A DNA stretch of 46,462 nt from Roseofilum capinflatum BLCC-M114 (GTDB lineage: Bacteria > Cyanobacteriota > Cyanobacteriia > Cyanobacteriales > Desertifilaceae), in assembly GCF_030068505.1 (NCBI RefSeq), contig NZ_JAQOSO010000028.1, forward strand, positions 1 to 46,462, written 5' to 3'. The notes under the pieces are model-generated. The model was given only the letters and a program-made list of their open reading frames with translations. It had not been told where the DNA came from and did not search any database. This document shows, in pieces, positions 17,210 through 26,196 of this stretch (its first letter is position 1; each line of letters begins with the position of its first letter). The translations under genes and the position numbers were made by a program.

Positions 17210-18046
17210 ATGACATTATATGTGGTGGGAACGCCGATTGGAAATTTAGAGGATATGACGTTTCGGGCGGTGAAAGTTTTGCAGTCGGTGGAGATCGTTG
17301 CTGCTGAAGATACTCGCCATACGGGTAAGCTATTGCAACATTTCCAAATTCAGACTCGGCAAATGAGCTGTCATGAGCATAATCAACAGCAGCGTATTCC
17401 AGAACTGTTGGCGCTGATGCAAGAGGGAAAGGCGATCGCCTTAGTCAGTGATGCGGGGATTCCAGGTATTTCCGATCCGGGCTATGAATTAATTCAAGCT
17501 ACGTTAAATGCTGGACTAGATGTGATTCCTATTCCTGGGGCAAATGCGGCTCTAACGGCTCTGTCTGCTTCCGGTTTGGGGAGCGATCGCTTCTGTTTTG
17601 AGGGCTTTTTACCCCCCAAAGGGAAACCCCGTAAACAGCGTTTAGAGATGCTCAAAACAGAGACTCGTACGGTTATTCTCTATGAAGCGCCCCACCGCTT
17701 GCCAGCGACGCTGCAAGATTTAAGCCATATTTGTGGAGCAGAGCGCAAAATTACTATTGCTCGCGAATTGACTAAACTCTATGAGCAGTTTTGGCGAGGA
17801 ACACTAGAGGAAGCGATCCAATATTATCAAGAGCATCACCCCAAAGGAGAATTTACCCTGGTGTTGGCAGGTGCAGAGATGGAGACTGTAGCGTTATCTG
17901 AAAGTGCCCTGAAAGCAGAGTTAGCTGATTTATTACAACAAGGATGGTCGCGATCGCAAGCCAGCCGCCATTTAGCCCAACTTACCCATGTTCCCAAACG
18001 CAAATTGTACCAAATGGCTTTAGAGCTGCCGGATGCGATCGATTAA
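17210..18046 (+). CDS. rsmI: 16S rRNA (cytidine1402-2'-O)-methyltransferase RsmI
   Basis: RsmI adds the 2'-O-methyl group to C1402 in the decoding centre of 16S rRNA, using S-adenosylmethionine. The 278-residue protein has all family motifs: VVGTPIGNLEDMTFRAV (5-21), AAEDTRHTGKLL (31-42), SDAGIPGISDPGYEL (80-94) and IPGANAALTALSASGL (108-123), then GFLPPKGKPR. The stop codon shares four bases with that of the convergent DUF4126 gene (18043-18046). Confidence 0.95.
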   Translation: MTLYVVGTPIGNLEDMTFRAVKVLQSVEIVAAEDTRHTGKLLQHFQIQTRQMSCHEHNQQQRIPELLALMQEGKAIALVSDAGIPGISDPGYELIQATLNAGLDVIPIPGANAALTALSASGLGSDRFCFEGFLPPKGKPRKQRLEMLKTETRTVILYEAPHRLPATLQDLSHICGAERKITIARELTKLYEQFWRGTLEEAIQYYQEHHPKGEFTLVLAGAEMETVALSESALKAELADLLQQGWSRSQASRHLAQLTHVPKRKLYQMALELPDAID

Positions 18047-18642
18047 TCGGGATTCTGTTTATGGCGACGGGGATGGTGGCGATCGCCCGATTTTGCCTGC
18101 TCCACATACCAGCGATACCACTCCTTAGAACTGCGAATCGCCAACCATAACAACAATAAAGCAATCAATCCCCCCTGTTCTGGGGCATCAAAGGCAAATA
18201 ACACCAAACATACACAGAGAAAATCTTGCAGAAAAATGGCCCATAGGGGAAGTCCTCGGAGACGATAAAACCATCCCGCTTGTACTAATTGCAAGACTAA
18301 AGCTAAGATCCCACCCACTCCACCAACGATCCAAGTCATCCAGGGGGGGTGTTCCAGAGCAGTCTGGGCGATCGCCATTCCCATGATCGTTCCCACCACA
18401 GGACTCAACACGATCTGAAGTAACTGCTGCACCCGTTGACCTAAAAGTTGCTTAGGTGCAAGCAACTCAAATAATGACCAACTCACCAACACTCCCAACA
18501 CAACTTGGGGCGGAATTAAAGATAGAATAGGAACACGAGACCAGAGGGAATCACCGTGTAATAGACCAATCACTAATAATGGTAAGGCAATTCTCAGACC
18601 TGCCGACGCAGAAGCTGAGAGAGCAGCCAAAAGCTCAATCAT
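18043..18642 (-). CDS. DUF4126 membrane protein
   Basis: This 199-residue protein has five or six membrane segments. It begins LLAALSASASAGLRIALPLLVIGLL, where the ASAGLR stretch is the DUF4126 hallmark, and has a Gly-rich pair of helices (VVGTIMGMAIA, VGGVGGILALVLQ). The tail is short, basic and cytoplasmic (HHPRRHKQ). The function is unknown. Its 3' end overlaps rsmI on the opposite strand by four bases. Confidence 0.75.
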   Translation of the reverse strand: MIELLAALSASASAGLRIALPLLVIGLLHGDSLWSRVPILSLIPPQVVLGVLVSWSLFELLAPKQLLGQRVQQLLQIVLSPVVGTIMGMAIAQTALEHPPWMTWIVGGVGGILALVLQLVQAGWFYRLRGLPLWAIFLQDFLCVCLVLFAFDAPEQGGLIALLLLWLAIRSSKEWYRWYVEQAKSGDRHHPRRHKQNPD

Positions 18643-18842
18643 AACTTATGAACTTGCACACTCTGTGAAGTATCAATGAGGAATCCTCCATATTTGGATC
18701 AAAACCGAGACCAGTCTGATGATAGAGATCACCCCCGTCCCTTCAGATGTTCCTTATGAGTCAGCACTCTCCCTCTACTGTGAAGCTTGCCGATGGGGAA
18801 CTCCTAAAGTTAGTCTAACAAAAGAGAATGGAGAAATGACCT

Positions 18843-20195
18843 ATGGAAACACCTAAACAAGACTTGATCTTAATTGTCGATGATAATCCGACAAATATCA
18901 AAGTCCTCTTTAGCTTTTTAAAAGAATCTGGGTTTAAGGTTTTGGTGGCTAAGGATGGGGAAAGTACCCTAGAAAAGCTCCAGGAAATTACCCCCGATCT
19001 GATCTTATTGGATGTGATGATGCCTGGGATTGATGGGTTTGAAACTTGCCGTCGGATTAAAGCGTCTCCCCAAACCCAGGATATTCCCGTTATTTTCATG
19101 ACGGCTTTATCAGATACGGTTGATAAAGTCAAAGGGTTGAAGATTGGCGCAGTGGACTATATCACCAAACCGTTTCAACAGGATGAAGTTTTGGCTCGGA
19201 TGAATATTCATCTTAAGTTACAAAACTTAACTCATCAATTCAAAGTTCAAAATGAACAGTTAAAAAGCTTAACAGAAGATCTCGAACAACGAGTGGAAGA
19301 GCGCACCGCACAATTAAAAGACTCCCTCAGTCAACTTCAGCAAGCTCAAATTCAACTCATTCAAAGTGAAAAAATGTCGAGCTTAGGGGAGTTAGTGGCT
19401 GGAGTTGCCCATGAAATCAATAATCCTGTGGGCTTTATTGCGGGGAATATTAGTATGGCGATGGAATATACGGAAGATATTTTTGAGCATTTGAAGTTAT
19501 ATCAAAAACAGTTTACCGATCCGGGAGATGAAATTGCTGAACATGCAGAGGATATTGAATTAGATTATTTAATGGAAGATTTGCCCAATATGCTCTCTTC
19601 TATGGAGTCAGGAATTGAACGAATTCGCAATATCAGTTTATCTTTGCGTAATTTTTCTCGGTCTGATAGTAATACTTGTACGGATTTGGATATCCATGAA
19701 GGTTTGGAAAGTACGTTGATGATTTTGAGGCATCGTTTAAAGGCTAACGATCAACGACCAGAAATTCAAATCAATAAACATTATGGAGATGTACCGATCG
19801 TTAATTGTTATGCTGGCCCCTTAAATCAGGTGTTTATGAATTTGTTAGCTAATGCGGTTGATGCTCTAGATGAGCAAAATGAGAATGAGCATAAAAGTTA
19901 TGATGATTTGAGAGAGAATCCCAATGAAATTACGTTAACGACTAAGGTGATCAGTGGAGGTAAAGTGGAAATTAAGATTGCGGATAATGGGCCAGGGATT
20001 CCAGAGGATAAAATTAAGGAAATTTTTAGTCCCTTTGTGACGACAAAACCGGTAGGAAAAGGTACGGGTTTAGGATTATCTATTAGTCATTCTATTGTGG
20101 TGGAAAAACATAAAGGTTTTTTAGGCTGTAATTCTGAGTTCGGAAAGGGTACGGAGTTTATTATTCAAGTGCCAGTTAAACAAGCTGATAATTAA
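18843..20195 (+). CDS. Hybrid response regulator-histidine kinase
   Basis: The protein has 450 residues and no membrane segment. An N-terminal receiver domain (about 6-122) has D57 as phospho-acceptor and K109. A coiled coil (about 130-178) follows. The dimerisation region has phospho-acceptor H190 in AGVAHEINNPVG, and the ATPase domain shows NQVFMNLLANAVDAL, DNGPGIPEDKI and GKGTGLGLSIS. Such REC-first kinases are common in cyanobacteria and often act in phosphorelays. No dedicated partner is next to it. Confidence 0.92.
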   Translation: METPKQDLILIVDDNPTNIKVLFSFLKESGFKVLVAKDGESTLEKLQEITPDLILLDVMMPGIDGFETCRRIKASPQTQDIPVIFMTALSDTVDKVKGLKIGAVDYITKPFQQDEVLARMNIHLKLQNLTHQFKVQNEQLKSLTEDLEQRVEERTAQLKDSLSQLQQAQIQLIQSEKMSSLGELVAGVAHEINNPVGFIAGNISMAMEYTEDIFEHLKLYQKQFTDPGDEIAEHAEDIELDYLMEDLPNMLSSMESGIERIRNISLSLRNFSRSDSNTCTDLDIHEGLESTLMILRHRLKANDQRPEIQINKHYGDVPIVNCYAGPLNQVFMNLLANAVDALDEQNENEHKSYDDLRENPNEITLTTKVISGGKVEIKIADNGPGIPEDKIKEIFSPFVTTKPVGKGTGLGLSISHSIVVEKHKGFLGCNSEFGKGTEFIIQVPVKQADN

Positions 20196-20241
20196 TCATT
20201 AAGGCAAAACGTACAACCGGGTTTTTGCTTTTGCCTTTTGC

Positions 20242-21153
20242 CTATTCCTCATTCCCTCTCATAGGATTGAGGGCACGAAAATATAGACCACCCATGAGGG
20301 TTATGAACATGAGATAACTGACAGCTTGCACCAGATAGAGGTGTTGTCGATACCCGAAGAGGGCTTTGAGGAGAATACCAGGAAATTGGCGATCGGGTAA
20401 AATCGCGGAGGTATCCCAAACTCTGGGGCCGAGAATACAGGAGGATTCGGAAGGATTGATACAGAGGGATTGGGCTTGAGGATGGAGGTGAACCCAACGA
20501 TAGAGGGCGATGTCATAGTGGATGAGGGCAGAGAGTAATAAGCCGCCAATGATGAGGAGTAAAAGTAGGCCCATGATTTGAAAGAAAAGACGGATATTGA
20601 TTTGAATTGAGCCTTGGAAGATGAGGAGGCCTAAGACGATCGCCAAACTGAGACCGATCGCTCCTCCAAACCAGGGTGCAAATCCTTCTTGGAAATAGGA
20701 TAACAGGAAGATGACGGTTTCAAACCCTTCTCGCAAAACGGCGATCAGCACCAGGGTGAATACGGCCCATCCTGCGCGAGAATTTTGCTGCAAAGCTTGG
20801 GAGAGGGAAGTTTCGATCTCCGTTTTGAGCGATCGCGATTGTTGGGTCATCCACAATAACATCCAACTGAGCATCACAATGGCGATCGTGCCAAATACAG
20901 CTTCTAATAACGGTTTAATTACCGTCTCATATTGGGGATAGGCCACACTTAGGGCCTCAATCCCCCAGGTTAACAACAGACCTACCAGCACACTCCCCAC
21001 TAACCCCAAGCCAATTCCCCCATACACCCAGGGATTCAAATGGGTTTGTTTCGCCTTGTATAAACAGGCCAGAATTAAACCCACCACTAAAGCGGCCTCA
21101 AATCCTTCCCGTAGGGTAACCAACAATGTGGGCAGGGCTGCTGTCCAATCCAT
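20242..21153 (-). CDS. FTR1-family iron permease
   Basis: The protein has 303 residues from the ATG at 21153. The frame stays open 53 codons upstream, but that extension is not hydrophobic and the family starts at MDWTAALPTLLVTLREGFE. Both iron-binding motifs are intact: REGFE at 15-19 and at 141-145, each in a membrane segment, with about seven segments in all. FTR1-type proteins carry ferric or ferrous iron inward, usually with an oxidase or a periplasmic partner. The divergent lipoprotein gene starts 217 bases away and may be the partner. A Fur-like sequence overlaps the start codon (21151-21169). Confidence 0.9.
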   Translation of the reverse strand: MDWTAALPTLLVTLREGFEAALVVGLILACLYKAKQTHLNPWVYGGIGLGLVGSVLVGLLLTWGIEALSVAYPQYETVIKPLLEAVFGTIAIVMLSWMLLWMTQQSRSLKTEIETSLSQALQQNSRAGWAVFTLVLIAVLREGFETVIFLLSYFQEGFAPWFGGAIGLSLAIVLGLLIFQGSIQINIRLFFQIMGLLLLLIIGGLLLSALIHYDIALYRWVHLHPQAQSLCINPSESSCILGPRVWDTSAILPDRQFPGILLKALFGYRQHLYLVQAVSYLMFITLMGGLYFRALNPMRGNEE

Positions 21154-21169
21154 AATGATAATGACTGAT
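21151..21169. promoter_or_regulatory. Candidate Fur box at the FTR1 start
   Basis: CATAATGATAATGACTGAT contains two adjoining hexamers matching the Fur half-site pattern (CATAAT, GATAAT) and a weaker third. It overlaps the start codon of the FTR1 gene in the divergent FTR1/lipoprotein intergenic region. Only the sequence resemblance supports this. Confidence 0.4.
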
Positions 21170-21370
21170 AGACTTATACACTCAAAAAGATTATATCGGA
21201 TACAGGAGAGAGTTTTCCCTGCTGCAAAAAAAAGATCATCATTTTTTAACAGAGGTCGTAAACCCTTGATTGGATAGGGTTTAAAGCCCCTAGTTGACTC
21301 ATCGCGTCCCACTTTTTATCCCCACAGGGGGCATTGTAATCCCTACAGAGATTCGCTTGACTAGAAATAG

Positions 21371-22231
21371 ATGTCAAGTCAAAAAGATATGGTCAATCAA
21401 CGTTTTCAGAACTTGCTGATTTCCCTTATGGTCACCAGTAGTTTGATCGGGTGTAACAGCTCTTCACCTCCAGAAGAAGTTTCTCAAGAGGGGACAGGAA
21501 GCTTAACGTTTCAGGCGAATGGTGAAGATTTTGTTCGCCAAGGATTTACTTCTAAAGATGGTTGGCAAATCGATTTTAACCATGTCTATGTGACTTTAGA
21601 TCAAGTAACGGCTTATCAGACTGACCCAGCTTTTAATTCGGAAGAAGATGGCGAAATCGACGCAACAACAACCCTAACCTTTACTTCTCCCCAAACCGTA
21701 GATTTGGCGGCTGGGGATGCTGAGGCGGAACCGATTGTGGTCGATCAGCTCCAGGAGGTTCCAGTCGGGGTTTATAATGCTGTCTCTTGGCGAATGGTTC
21801 CGGCTTCAGAAGGGCCAGCCGCCGGTCACACCGTGGTACTCGATGGTATTGCTCAAAAAGAGGATGAGACAATTAATTTTCAGGTCAGTATCAATCAAGA
21901 GTATACCTATACCTGCGGTGAATTTGTAGGCGATCAAAGAAAGGGAATTGTGATGGCCGATCAAGGGGCTGATGTGGAAGCAACTTTTCATTTCGATCAT
22001 ATTTTTGGGGATGCTAGTGCCCCTGCTGATGATGCGATCAATGTGGGTGCGTTAGGGTTTGAGCCATTGGCAAAATTGGCCAACAATGGCACAGTCGAGT
22101 TGGATGAGTCCATGTGGCGATCGCAACTGACCCCCGAAGAGGTGAAACGCTTGGATGTAGCACTGAACTCCCTAGGCCACGTGGGTGAAGGCCATTGTCG
22201 TCAATCTGAGGCCATACCCACACAACCTTAA
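21371..22231 (+). CDS. DUF4382-like lipoprotein beside metal transport genes
   Basis: The protein has 286 residues (an ATG six codons later is an alternative start). The signal peptide ends in the lipobox LIGC, with C28 as the lipidated residue, so the mature protein is membrane-anchored in the periplasm. The body (TGSLTFQANGEDF, FNHVYVTLDQVTAYQ, QLQEVPVGVYNAVSWRM) has the DUF4382-type pattern of beta strands. There are several His, Asp and Cys residues in the mature part (for example FHFDHIFGD and a final GHVGEGHC), which could bind metal. It lies between FTR1 and the NikL/CbiM pair, so I infer a periplasmic metal-handling role; no activity is known. Confidence 0.6.
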   Translation: MSSQKDMVNQRFQNLLISLMVTSSLIGCNSSSPPEEVSQEGTGSLTFQANGEDFVRQGFTSKDGWQIDFNHVYVTLDQVTAYQTDPAFNSEEDGEIDATTTLTFTSPQTVDLAAGDAEAEPIVVDQLQEVPVGVYNAVSWRMVPASEGPAAGHTVVLDGIAQKEDETINFQVSINQEYTYTCGEFVGDQRKGIVMADQGADVEATFHFDHIFGDASAPADDAINVGALGFEPLAKLANNGTVELDESMWRSQLTPEEVKRLDVALNSLGHVGEGHCRQSEAIPTQP

Positions 22232-22329
22232 GTTACTCTTCAAAAACCTCGATCTGCACTTCAGCCCTGACTATGCTGATTCTTAGAGGTTCATTGTCCT
22301 CACCTGTCCCAGTTACCCAAGTATTGTTT

Positions 22330-22833
22330 ATGAGATGGAAAACACTAATCCCACTAGGGATCGTCTCCCTGTTGGCGTTCTCGGAAAAAGCGATCGCCCA
22401 TGGGGTACAAATTCAACATCATCAGATCCCGGCCGTTCAAATCCAAGCCACCTACGATTCTGGGGAACCGATGGATAACGCTCAAGTGACTATCTACGCT
22501 CCTGATGACCCGGCTAACCCTTGGATGCAAGGCATATCCGATACTCAAGGTGAGTTTGTTTTCGTACCCGAACCGGGTCAAACCGGAACATGGACAGTCA
22601 GAATTCGTAAAGCGGGGCATGGTCAAATTTTCCATATTCCCAACCCTGAAGCCCAAAACTCTGACTCTCAAGCCTCCCAACCGGCGATCGCCAATGCGAC
22701 TTTAGGAGGGTATACTTCTATGCAAAAAGGCTTGATGATTGCCTCAGCGATCTGGGGATTTATCGGAACCGCCCTATTTTTCTCCCGCAGTCATCCCCGC
22801 AGTAATCGGAGTCAGTCGAATGCACATTCCTGA
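22330..22833 (+). CDS. NikL-like periplasmic partner of CbiM
   Basis: The protein has 167 residues from the ATG at 22330; a start at 22273 would put 19 residues in front of a clear signal peptide (LIPLGIVSLLAFSEKAIAHG). After cleavage near ...AIA, the mature protein begins HG, as in NikL-type proteins, where an N-terminal His can bind Ni(II). A carboxypeptidase-regulatory-like beta domain follows (SGEPMDNAQVTIYAP, DTQGEFVFVPEPG). A C-terminal membrane helix (LMIASAIWGFIGTALFF) anchors it. The 3' end overlaps cbiM by 14 bases, which suggests translational coupling. Confidence 0.7.
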   Translation: MRWKTLIPLGIVSLLAFSEKAIAHGVQIQHHQIPAVQIQATYDSGEPMDNAQVTIYAPDDPANPWMQGISDTQGEFVFVPEPGQTGTWTVRIRKAGHGQIFHIPNPEAQNSDSQASQPAIANATLGGYTSMQKGLMIASAIWGFIGTALFFSRSHPRSNRSQSNAHS

Positions 22834-23458
22834 TGGTATGCTTCCCCCGCAAGTGGCGATCGTGGGATATGCCATGAGTGGGGGAATCATGGCATGGTCT
22901 TTAAAACAGATTGAAAGAAGCGATCGCACCCAAGAACAAATTCCCAAAGCCTCCTTACTCACGGCTGCTTTTTTTGTCTCGTCCTCCATTCATCTTCCCA
23001 TTCCTCCCGCCAGCGTCCATTTAGTTCTTAATGGATTACTCGGAGCCATATTAGGCTATTATGCCTTTCCCGCCATTGTGATTGGATTATTTTTTCAAGC
23101 CGTCATGTTCCAACATGGAGGACTATCCACCCTCGGAATCAATGCTCTATTAATGGGACTTCCCGCCTTACTTGCCGGATATATCTTTCGCTCTCGCTTT
23201 GCCTTCGGTGGTAGAGATCGACCCTGGACGGGTTTATTTGGCTTTCTTTCTGGCAGCACTGCCGTCGGTTTATCCGCTACCATGTTCTTAAGTGTGGTAT
23301 TACTCACCTTACCCGTTGATATTGACCAAACCCTAGAACAAGCCTCTTTATGGGGCTTAATGTTTGCCCATATTCCCTTAGTCATTTTAGAAGGCCTATT
23401 TACCGCCATGGTGGTCATCTTTTTGGAACGAGTCAAACCTGAATTAATTAATGGGTAA
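22820..23458 (+). CDS. cbiM: CbiM-type Ni/Co ECF transporter S component
   Basis: The 212-residue protein starts MHIPDGMLPP, the invariant CbiM/NikM N terminus whose His2 and amino group bind the metal ion; this fixes the start at 22820 inside the preceding gene. Six or seven membrane segments follow, including HLPIPPASVHLVLNGLLGAILG with the second metal-site His. CbiM normally works with CbiQ and an ATPase (CbiO), but neither is present nearby. Some CbiM(N)/NikM(N) units transport on their own at low rate, or share a distant ATPase. The last codons (AAT GGG TAA) lie in a heptamer repeat. Confidence 0.9.
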   Translation: MHIPDGMLPPQVAIVGYAMSGGIMAWSLKQIERSDRTQEQIPKASLLTAAFFVSSSIHLPIPPASVHLVLNGLLGAILGYYAFPAIVIGLFFQAVMFQHGGLSTLGINALLMGLPALLAGYIFRSRFAFGGRDRPWTGLFGFLSGSTAVGLSATMFLSVVLLTLPVDIDQTLEQASLWGLMFAHIPLVILEGLFTAMVVIFLERVKPELING

Positions 23459-23476
23459 TCGGTAATCGCTAATCGG
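23447..23476. repeat. TAATGGG/TAATCG heptamer tract at the cbiM end
   Basis: TAATGGG, TAATCGG and TAATCGC, then TAATCGG, span the stop codon of cbiM and the gap to the convergent SRPBCC gene. Same repeat family as at 9841 and 14507. Confidence 0.65.
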
Positions 23477-23926
23477 TTAATTACCTCCGCAGTAGCGTTG
23501 AATCACTTGGTGACGATAAGTAAACATATCCTCCAACCGGTCAATTACAAAGCGACCCAACAAAAATTCTGTTATCTCTCCCCCAAACAATTCCAAGCGA
23601 ATGGTATCCGTTAAGCGGGTTCGATCGCCTTCGCGGGTGAACTCATGGCGATGCACCCAACTCTGACAAGGGCCTTCCATTTGGCGATCGACAAAATATT
23701 CATAGGGAACACAATCTGTATGACGGGCCAACCATTTAATCGGAATTAAGCCCAATTGAATTTCAAACTCTGTAATTGCCCCCACTCCTAAACCCCCTTC
23801 CCGACGCAACACTTTCACCGGTTGCCAAGGGGGAGTTAACACACTCAAAATATCCTCCCGTTCATGGAATTCCCAAACCCTTTCTACGGTTGCATCAATT
23901 AAAGTCGATTTCTCAAAATTCAGCAT
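23477..23926 (-). CDS. SRPBCC family (cyclase/dehydrase-like) protein
   Basis: The 149-residue protein has the START/Bet v1-like fold. It begins FEKSTLIDATVERVWEFHERED, then PPWQPVKVLRREG and GVGAITEFEIQLGLIPIKW, and ends with a long helix carrying FVIDRLEDMFTYRHQVI, as in SRPBCC proteins that bind hydrophobic ligands. The ligand is unknown. The gene ends 18 bases from cbiM on the opposite strand. Confidence 0.8.
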   Translation of the reverse strand: MLNFEKSTLIDATVERVWEFHEREDILSVLTPPWQPVKVLRREGGLGVGAITEFEIQLGLIPIKWLARHTDCVPYEYFVDRQMEGPCQSWVHRHEFTREGDRTRLTDTIRLELFGGEITEFLLGRFVIDRLEDMFTYRHQVIQRYCGGN

Positions 23927-23961
23927 AATTCTAATCCAGAATAGCCTTAAAATTGTTAATC

Positions 23962-24008
23962 AACTTCCCTTCTTCCACAGGAGAAGGGAATGGGGGTGAG
24001 GGCAAATC
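23962..24008. repeat. Small copy of the CCCTTCTCC-type palindromic repeat
   Basis: CCCTTCTTCCACAGGAGAAGGG forms a hairpin and is followed by a GGGGGTGAGGGC stretch. The same layout (a CCCTTCTCCC hairpin with a GTGAGGGC- or GCCCTCATCCCC-type flank) is seen at 35435-35515 and 45210-45325. Intergenic. Confidence 0.6.
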
Positions 24009-24034
24009 ATCCTTACCTGGTGGGTTATTGCTGC

Positions 24035-24445
24035 CTATTCCCAATTCAGAATTGGTTCTTGCAAAATTTGCCTACCGTCCTCTTCAACAACCAAAAAAGA
24101 CCCTTTAGCGGTGTTAAAAATAATATAATACAGATAGTTACCATTCCGAGCTTCAAAATATTCTCCACTAGAATCATAATCGCTCAATTCTAGGCGAATA
24201 TCATCTCCTGTCTGTTTATCTACACCCACATAAGTGTAAGGGGCATCACCGCCACAAATACTCACCCAAAAATTGGCAGTTTCGGCTAATAAATAAGTGC
24301 TTTCACTCTGATAACAATAATCTTGTAGTTGAGCCATTCGAGTTTGCCCCAGCACTTGACGGAATGGAACCAGAGTGGCTAGTACACCCAGGAGAACAGA
24401 GGCACTCAGGGTTAACCCCTTGTGAGTTAAAAATAGATGCTTCAT
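24035..24445 (-). CDS. Small secreted protein of unknown function
   Basis: The protein has 136 residues from the ATG at 24445; an ATG 45 bases upstream would add a His-rich leader before the signal peptide. A signal peptide (LTLSASVLLGVLATLVPFRQVLGQ) is followed by about 105 residues with two Cys (DYCYQSE, VSICGGDAP) that may form a disulfide. Many aromatic residues and beta-type patterns (YTYVGVDKQTGDDIRLELSDYD, YLYYIIFNTAKGSFLVVEEDGR) are present. Similar short proteins occur in cyanobacteria with no known role. I do not recognise the family. Confidence 0.65.
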   Translation of the reverse strand: MKHLFLTHKGLTLSASVLLGVLATLVPFRQVLGQTRMAQLQDYCYQSESTYLLAETANFWVSICGGDAPYTYVGVDKQTGDDIRLELSDYDSSGEYFEARNGNYLYYIIFNTAKGSFLVVEEDGRQILQEPILNWE

Positions 24446-24591
24446 AGTTTTGTAAGGATGATGGTGCATAAGTTGAAATGCCCTCATCATAGCAAGCCCA
24501 TTCCTTTGATGTCATCCTCTCTTTTTCCAAGGGAGAAGCACTGCTCTACCAACAGGGAAGGTTGACTGCTTTTAAAAAAGAGCGCCAATTG

Positions 24592-26196
24592 CTATATCTT
24601 CTGACTCATGGCTAAATGCTGTTTCAGGGTTTCTACTGATAGGGTTCCTTGGATATGCTGCCAAGGTAAAATTCTGTCAGTTGACCAGTTTTCATGCACA
24701 TAATCTTCTAAGTCAGGAACTTGTCCTTGAAAATGCTTAAACGCTTGCCGATAACTCCCTAGGGAATCCCCGGAGTTTTGCGTGAATTCTAGGATATGGG
24801 ATAAGCGGCGATCGCCCCTAGAAATAAGTGCTTGAATCACCGACCAGTTGTAACTCTCTGGGCGGAACTGTACGCCCATTTTTCCTAATCCTTTTTGTAA
24901 GAGCTTTAATCGTTTCTTGGCTTGGGGGTTTACCCCATACCATTGAAAGGGGGTATGAGCTTTGGGAACAAAGGTGCTACATCCCAAGGTTAAGCGCAAT
25001 CCAGGCGCAGCTTTTTTCAAGTCTTGCATTAAGTCTAAGGTAGGCTCTAAATCCTCGACTTCTTCTCCGGGAATGCCTACCATACCATAAAATTTAATTC
25101 CTTTGAGTCCTCCAGCTTTGGCGTTAATGGCAGCTTGGAGTATTTCGTCTTGTTGCAGTTTCTTATTCACAATGGCTCGCAATTTTTCCGATCCACTTTC
25201 GATGGCAATGGTGATCGAGCGGCTATCCCGTTGACTGAGAATGCGGGCGAGTTTTTCGGTGACTGTATTGGTGCGGACGGAAGCTAGACTTAAGCGCACT
25301 TGGTCGTATTTGGGTTGACTGAGATAATCGAGAAGGGTATTAAATTCGGGATGTTGGGTGACGGAAGCGCCTAATAATCCCAGCCGGTTGGTGAATTTTA
25401 ATCCTTGTTCGATCGCCGGAATTAATCCTTCTTGTAAATTCGCTGTCCGAAAGGGTAAGGTCAGATAACTGGCTAAACAAAATCGGCAGAGTTCGGGACA
25501 AGACCTGACGACTTCTACCATATAAATGTTTTCCCAGGCTGCTTGTGGGGTAACGACTCTAGAAGCGAGGAGGGTTGTACCGCGATAGGTTTGTTTCGTG
25601 GGTCGTTCGGGAATGGTATCCTCAAGGGGAGTAATTGCGGCGATCGCCCCCGTAGGACTCTCGTAGGTTACCTCATATAAACTGGGTACATAAATTCCTT
25701 CTCCCTGAGCCAGATATCTCAATTGCTCTGCTCTTGATGCACCCCGCACCTGTTGATAGCGGGCAATGAAGTCCCCTAATAACTGTTCTCCATCCCCCAA
25801 TAAAATCACATCAAAAAAGTCGGCAAAGGGTTCTGGATTGGCTGTTAATACTGGGCCACCGCCGAAAATTAGGGGATGATGGGGGTGGCGCTCCTGGCTC
25901 CGTCTCGGTATGCCTAATTGATCGAGCAGGGCCAAAATATTGCCATAGTCCAATTCCCAGGATAACGAGAAACCAAGCAGTTCAGCCTGTCTGGGCAGTT
26001 TTTCCTGCCCATCGGTAAATAAACGACTCACAGCCACGTCCGATCGCTGGCATAACTGCGACCAAATCACCTGATAACCTAAACTGGTGATGCCGATACT
26101 GTAGCTGTTAGGAAAGGCGAAGATTGCCGGAATAGCAGTGCTTTCAGGAGAGGCTGGAGAGAATAGAAGCTGTTCTTCATGCAGGGGAATAGACAA
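24592..26196 (-). CDS. B12-binding-domain radical SAM protein
   Basis: The protein has 534 residues. The N-terminal part (about 20-150) has a cobalamin-binding-like Rossmann region, with LIFGGGPVLTANPEPFADFFD and ILLGDGEQLL typical of this group. The radical SAM core follows, with [4Fe-4S] cysteines C233, C237 and C240 in the CPELCRFC motif, and then KIKFYGMVGIPGEEVEDLEP-type strands. It belongs to the cyanobacterial radical SAM proteins related to the YgiQ/TIGR03960 kind. Substrate and reaction are unknown, and there is no functional neighbour to suggest one. Confidence 0.85.
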   Translation of the reverse strand: MSIPLHEEQLLFSPASPESTAIPAIFAFPNSYSIGITSLGYQVIWSQLCQRSDVAVSRLFTDGQEKLPRQAELLGFSLSWELDYGNILALLDQLGIPRRSQERHPHHPLIFGGGPVLTANPEPFADFFDVILLGDGEQLLGDFIARYQQVRGASRAEQLRYLAQGEGIYVPSLYEVTYESPTGAIAAITPLEDTIPERPTKQTYRGTTLLASRVVTPQAAWENIYMVEVVRSCPELCRFCLASYLTLPFRTANLQEGLIPAIEQGLKFTNRLGLLGASVTQHPEFNTLLDYLSQPKYDQVRLSLASVRTNTVTEKLARILSQRDSRSITIAIESGSEKLRAIVNKKLQQDEILQAAINAKAGGLKGIKFYGMVGIPGEEVEDLEPTLDLMQDLKKAAPGLRLTLGCSTFVPKAHTPFQWYGVNPQAKKRLKLLQKGLGKMGVQFRPESYNWSVIQALISRGDRRLSHILEFTQNSGDSLGSYRQAFKHFQGQVPDLEDYVHENWSTDRILPWQHIQGTLSVETLKQHLAMSQKI

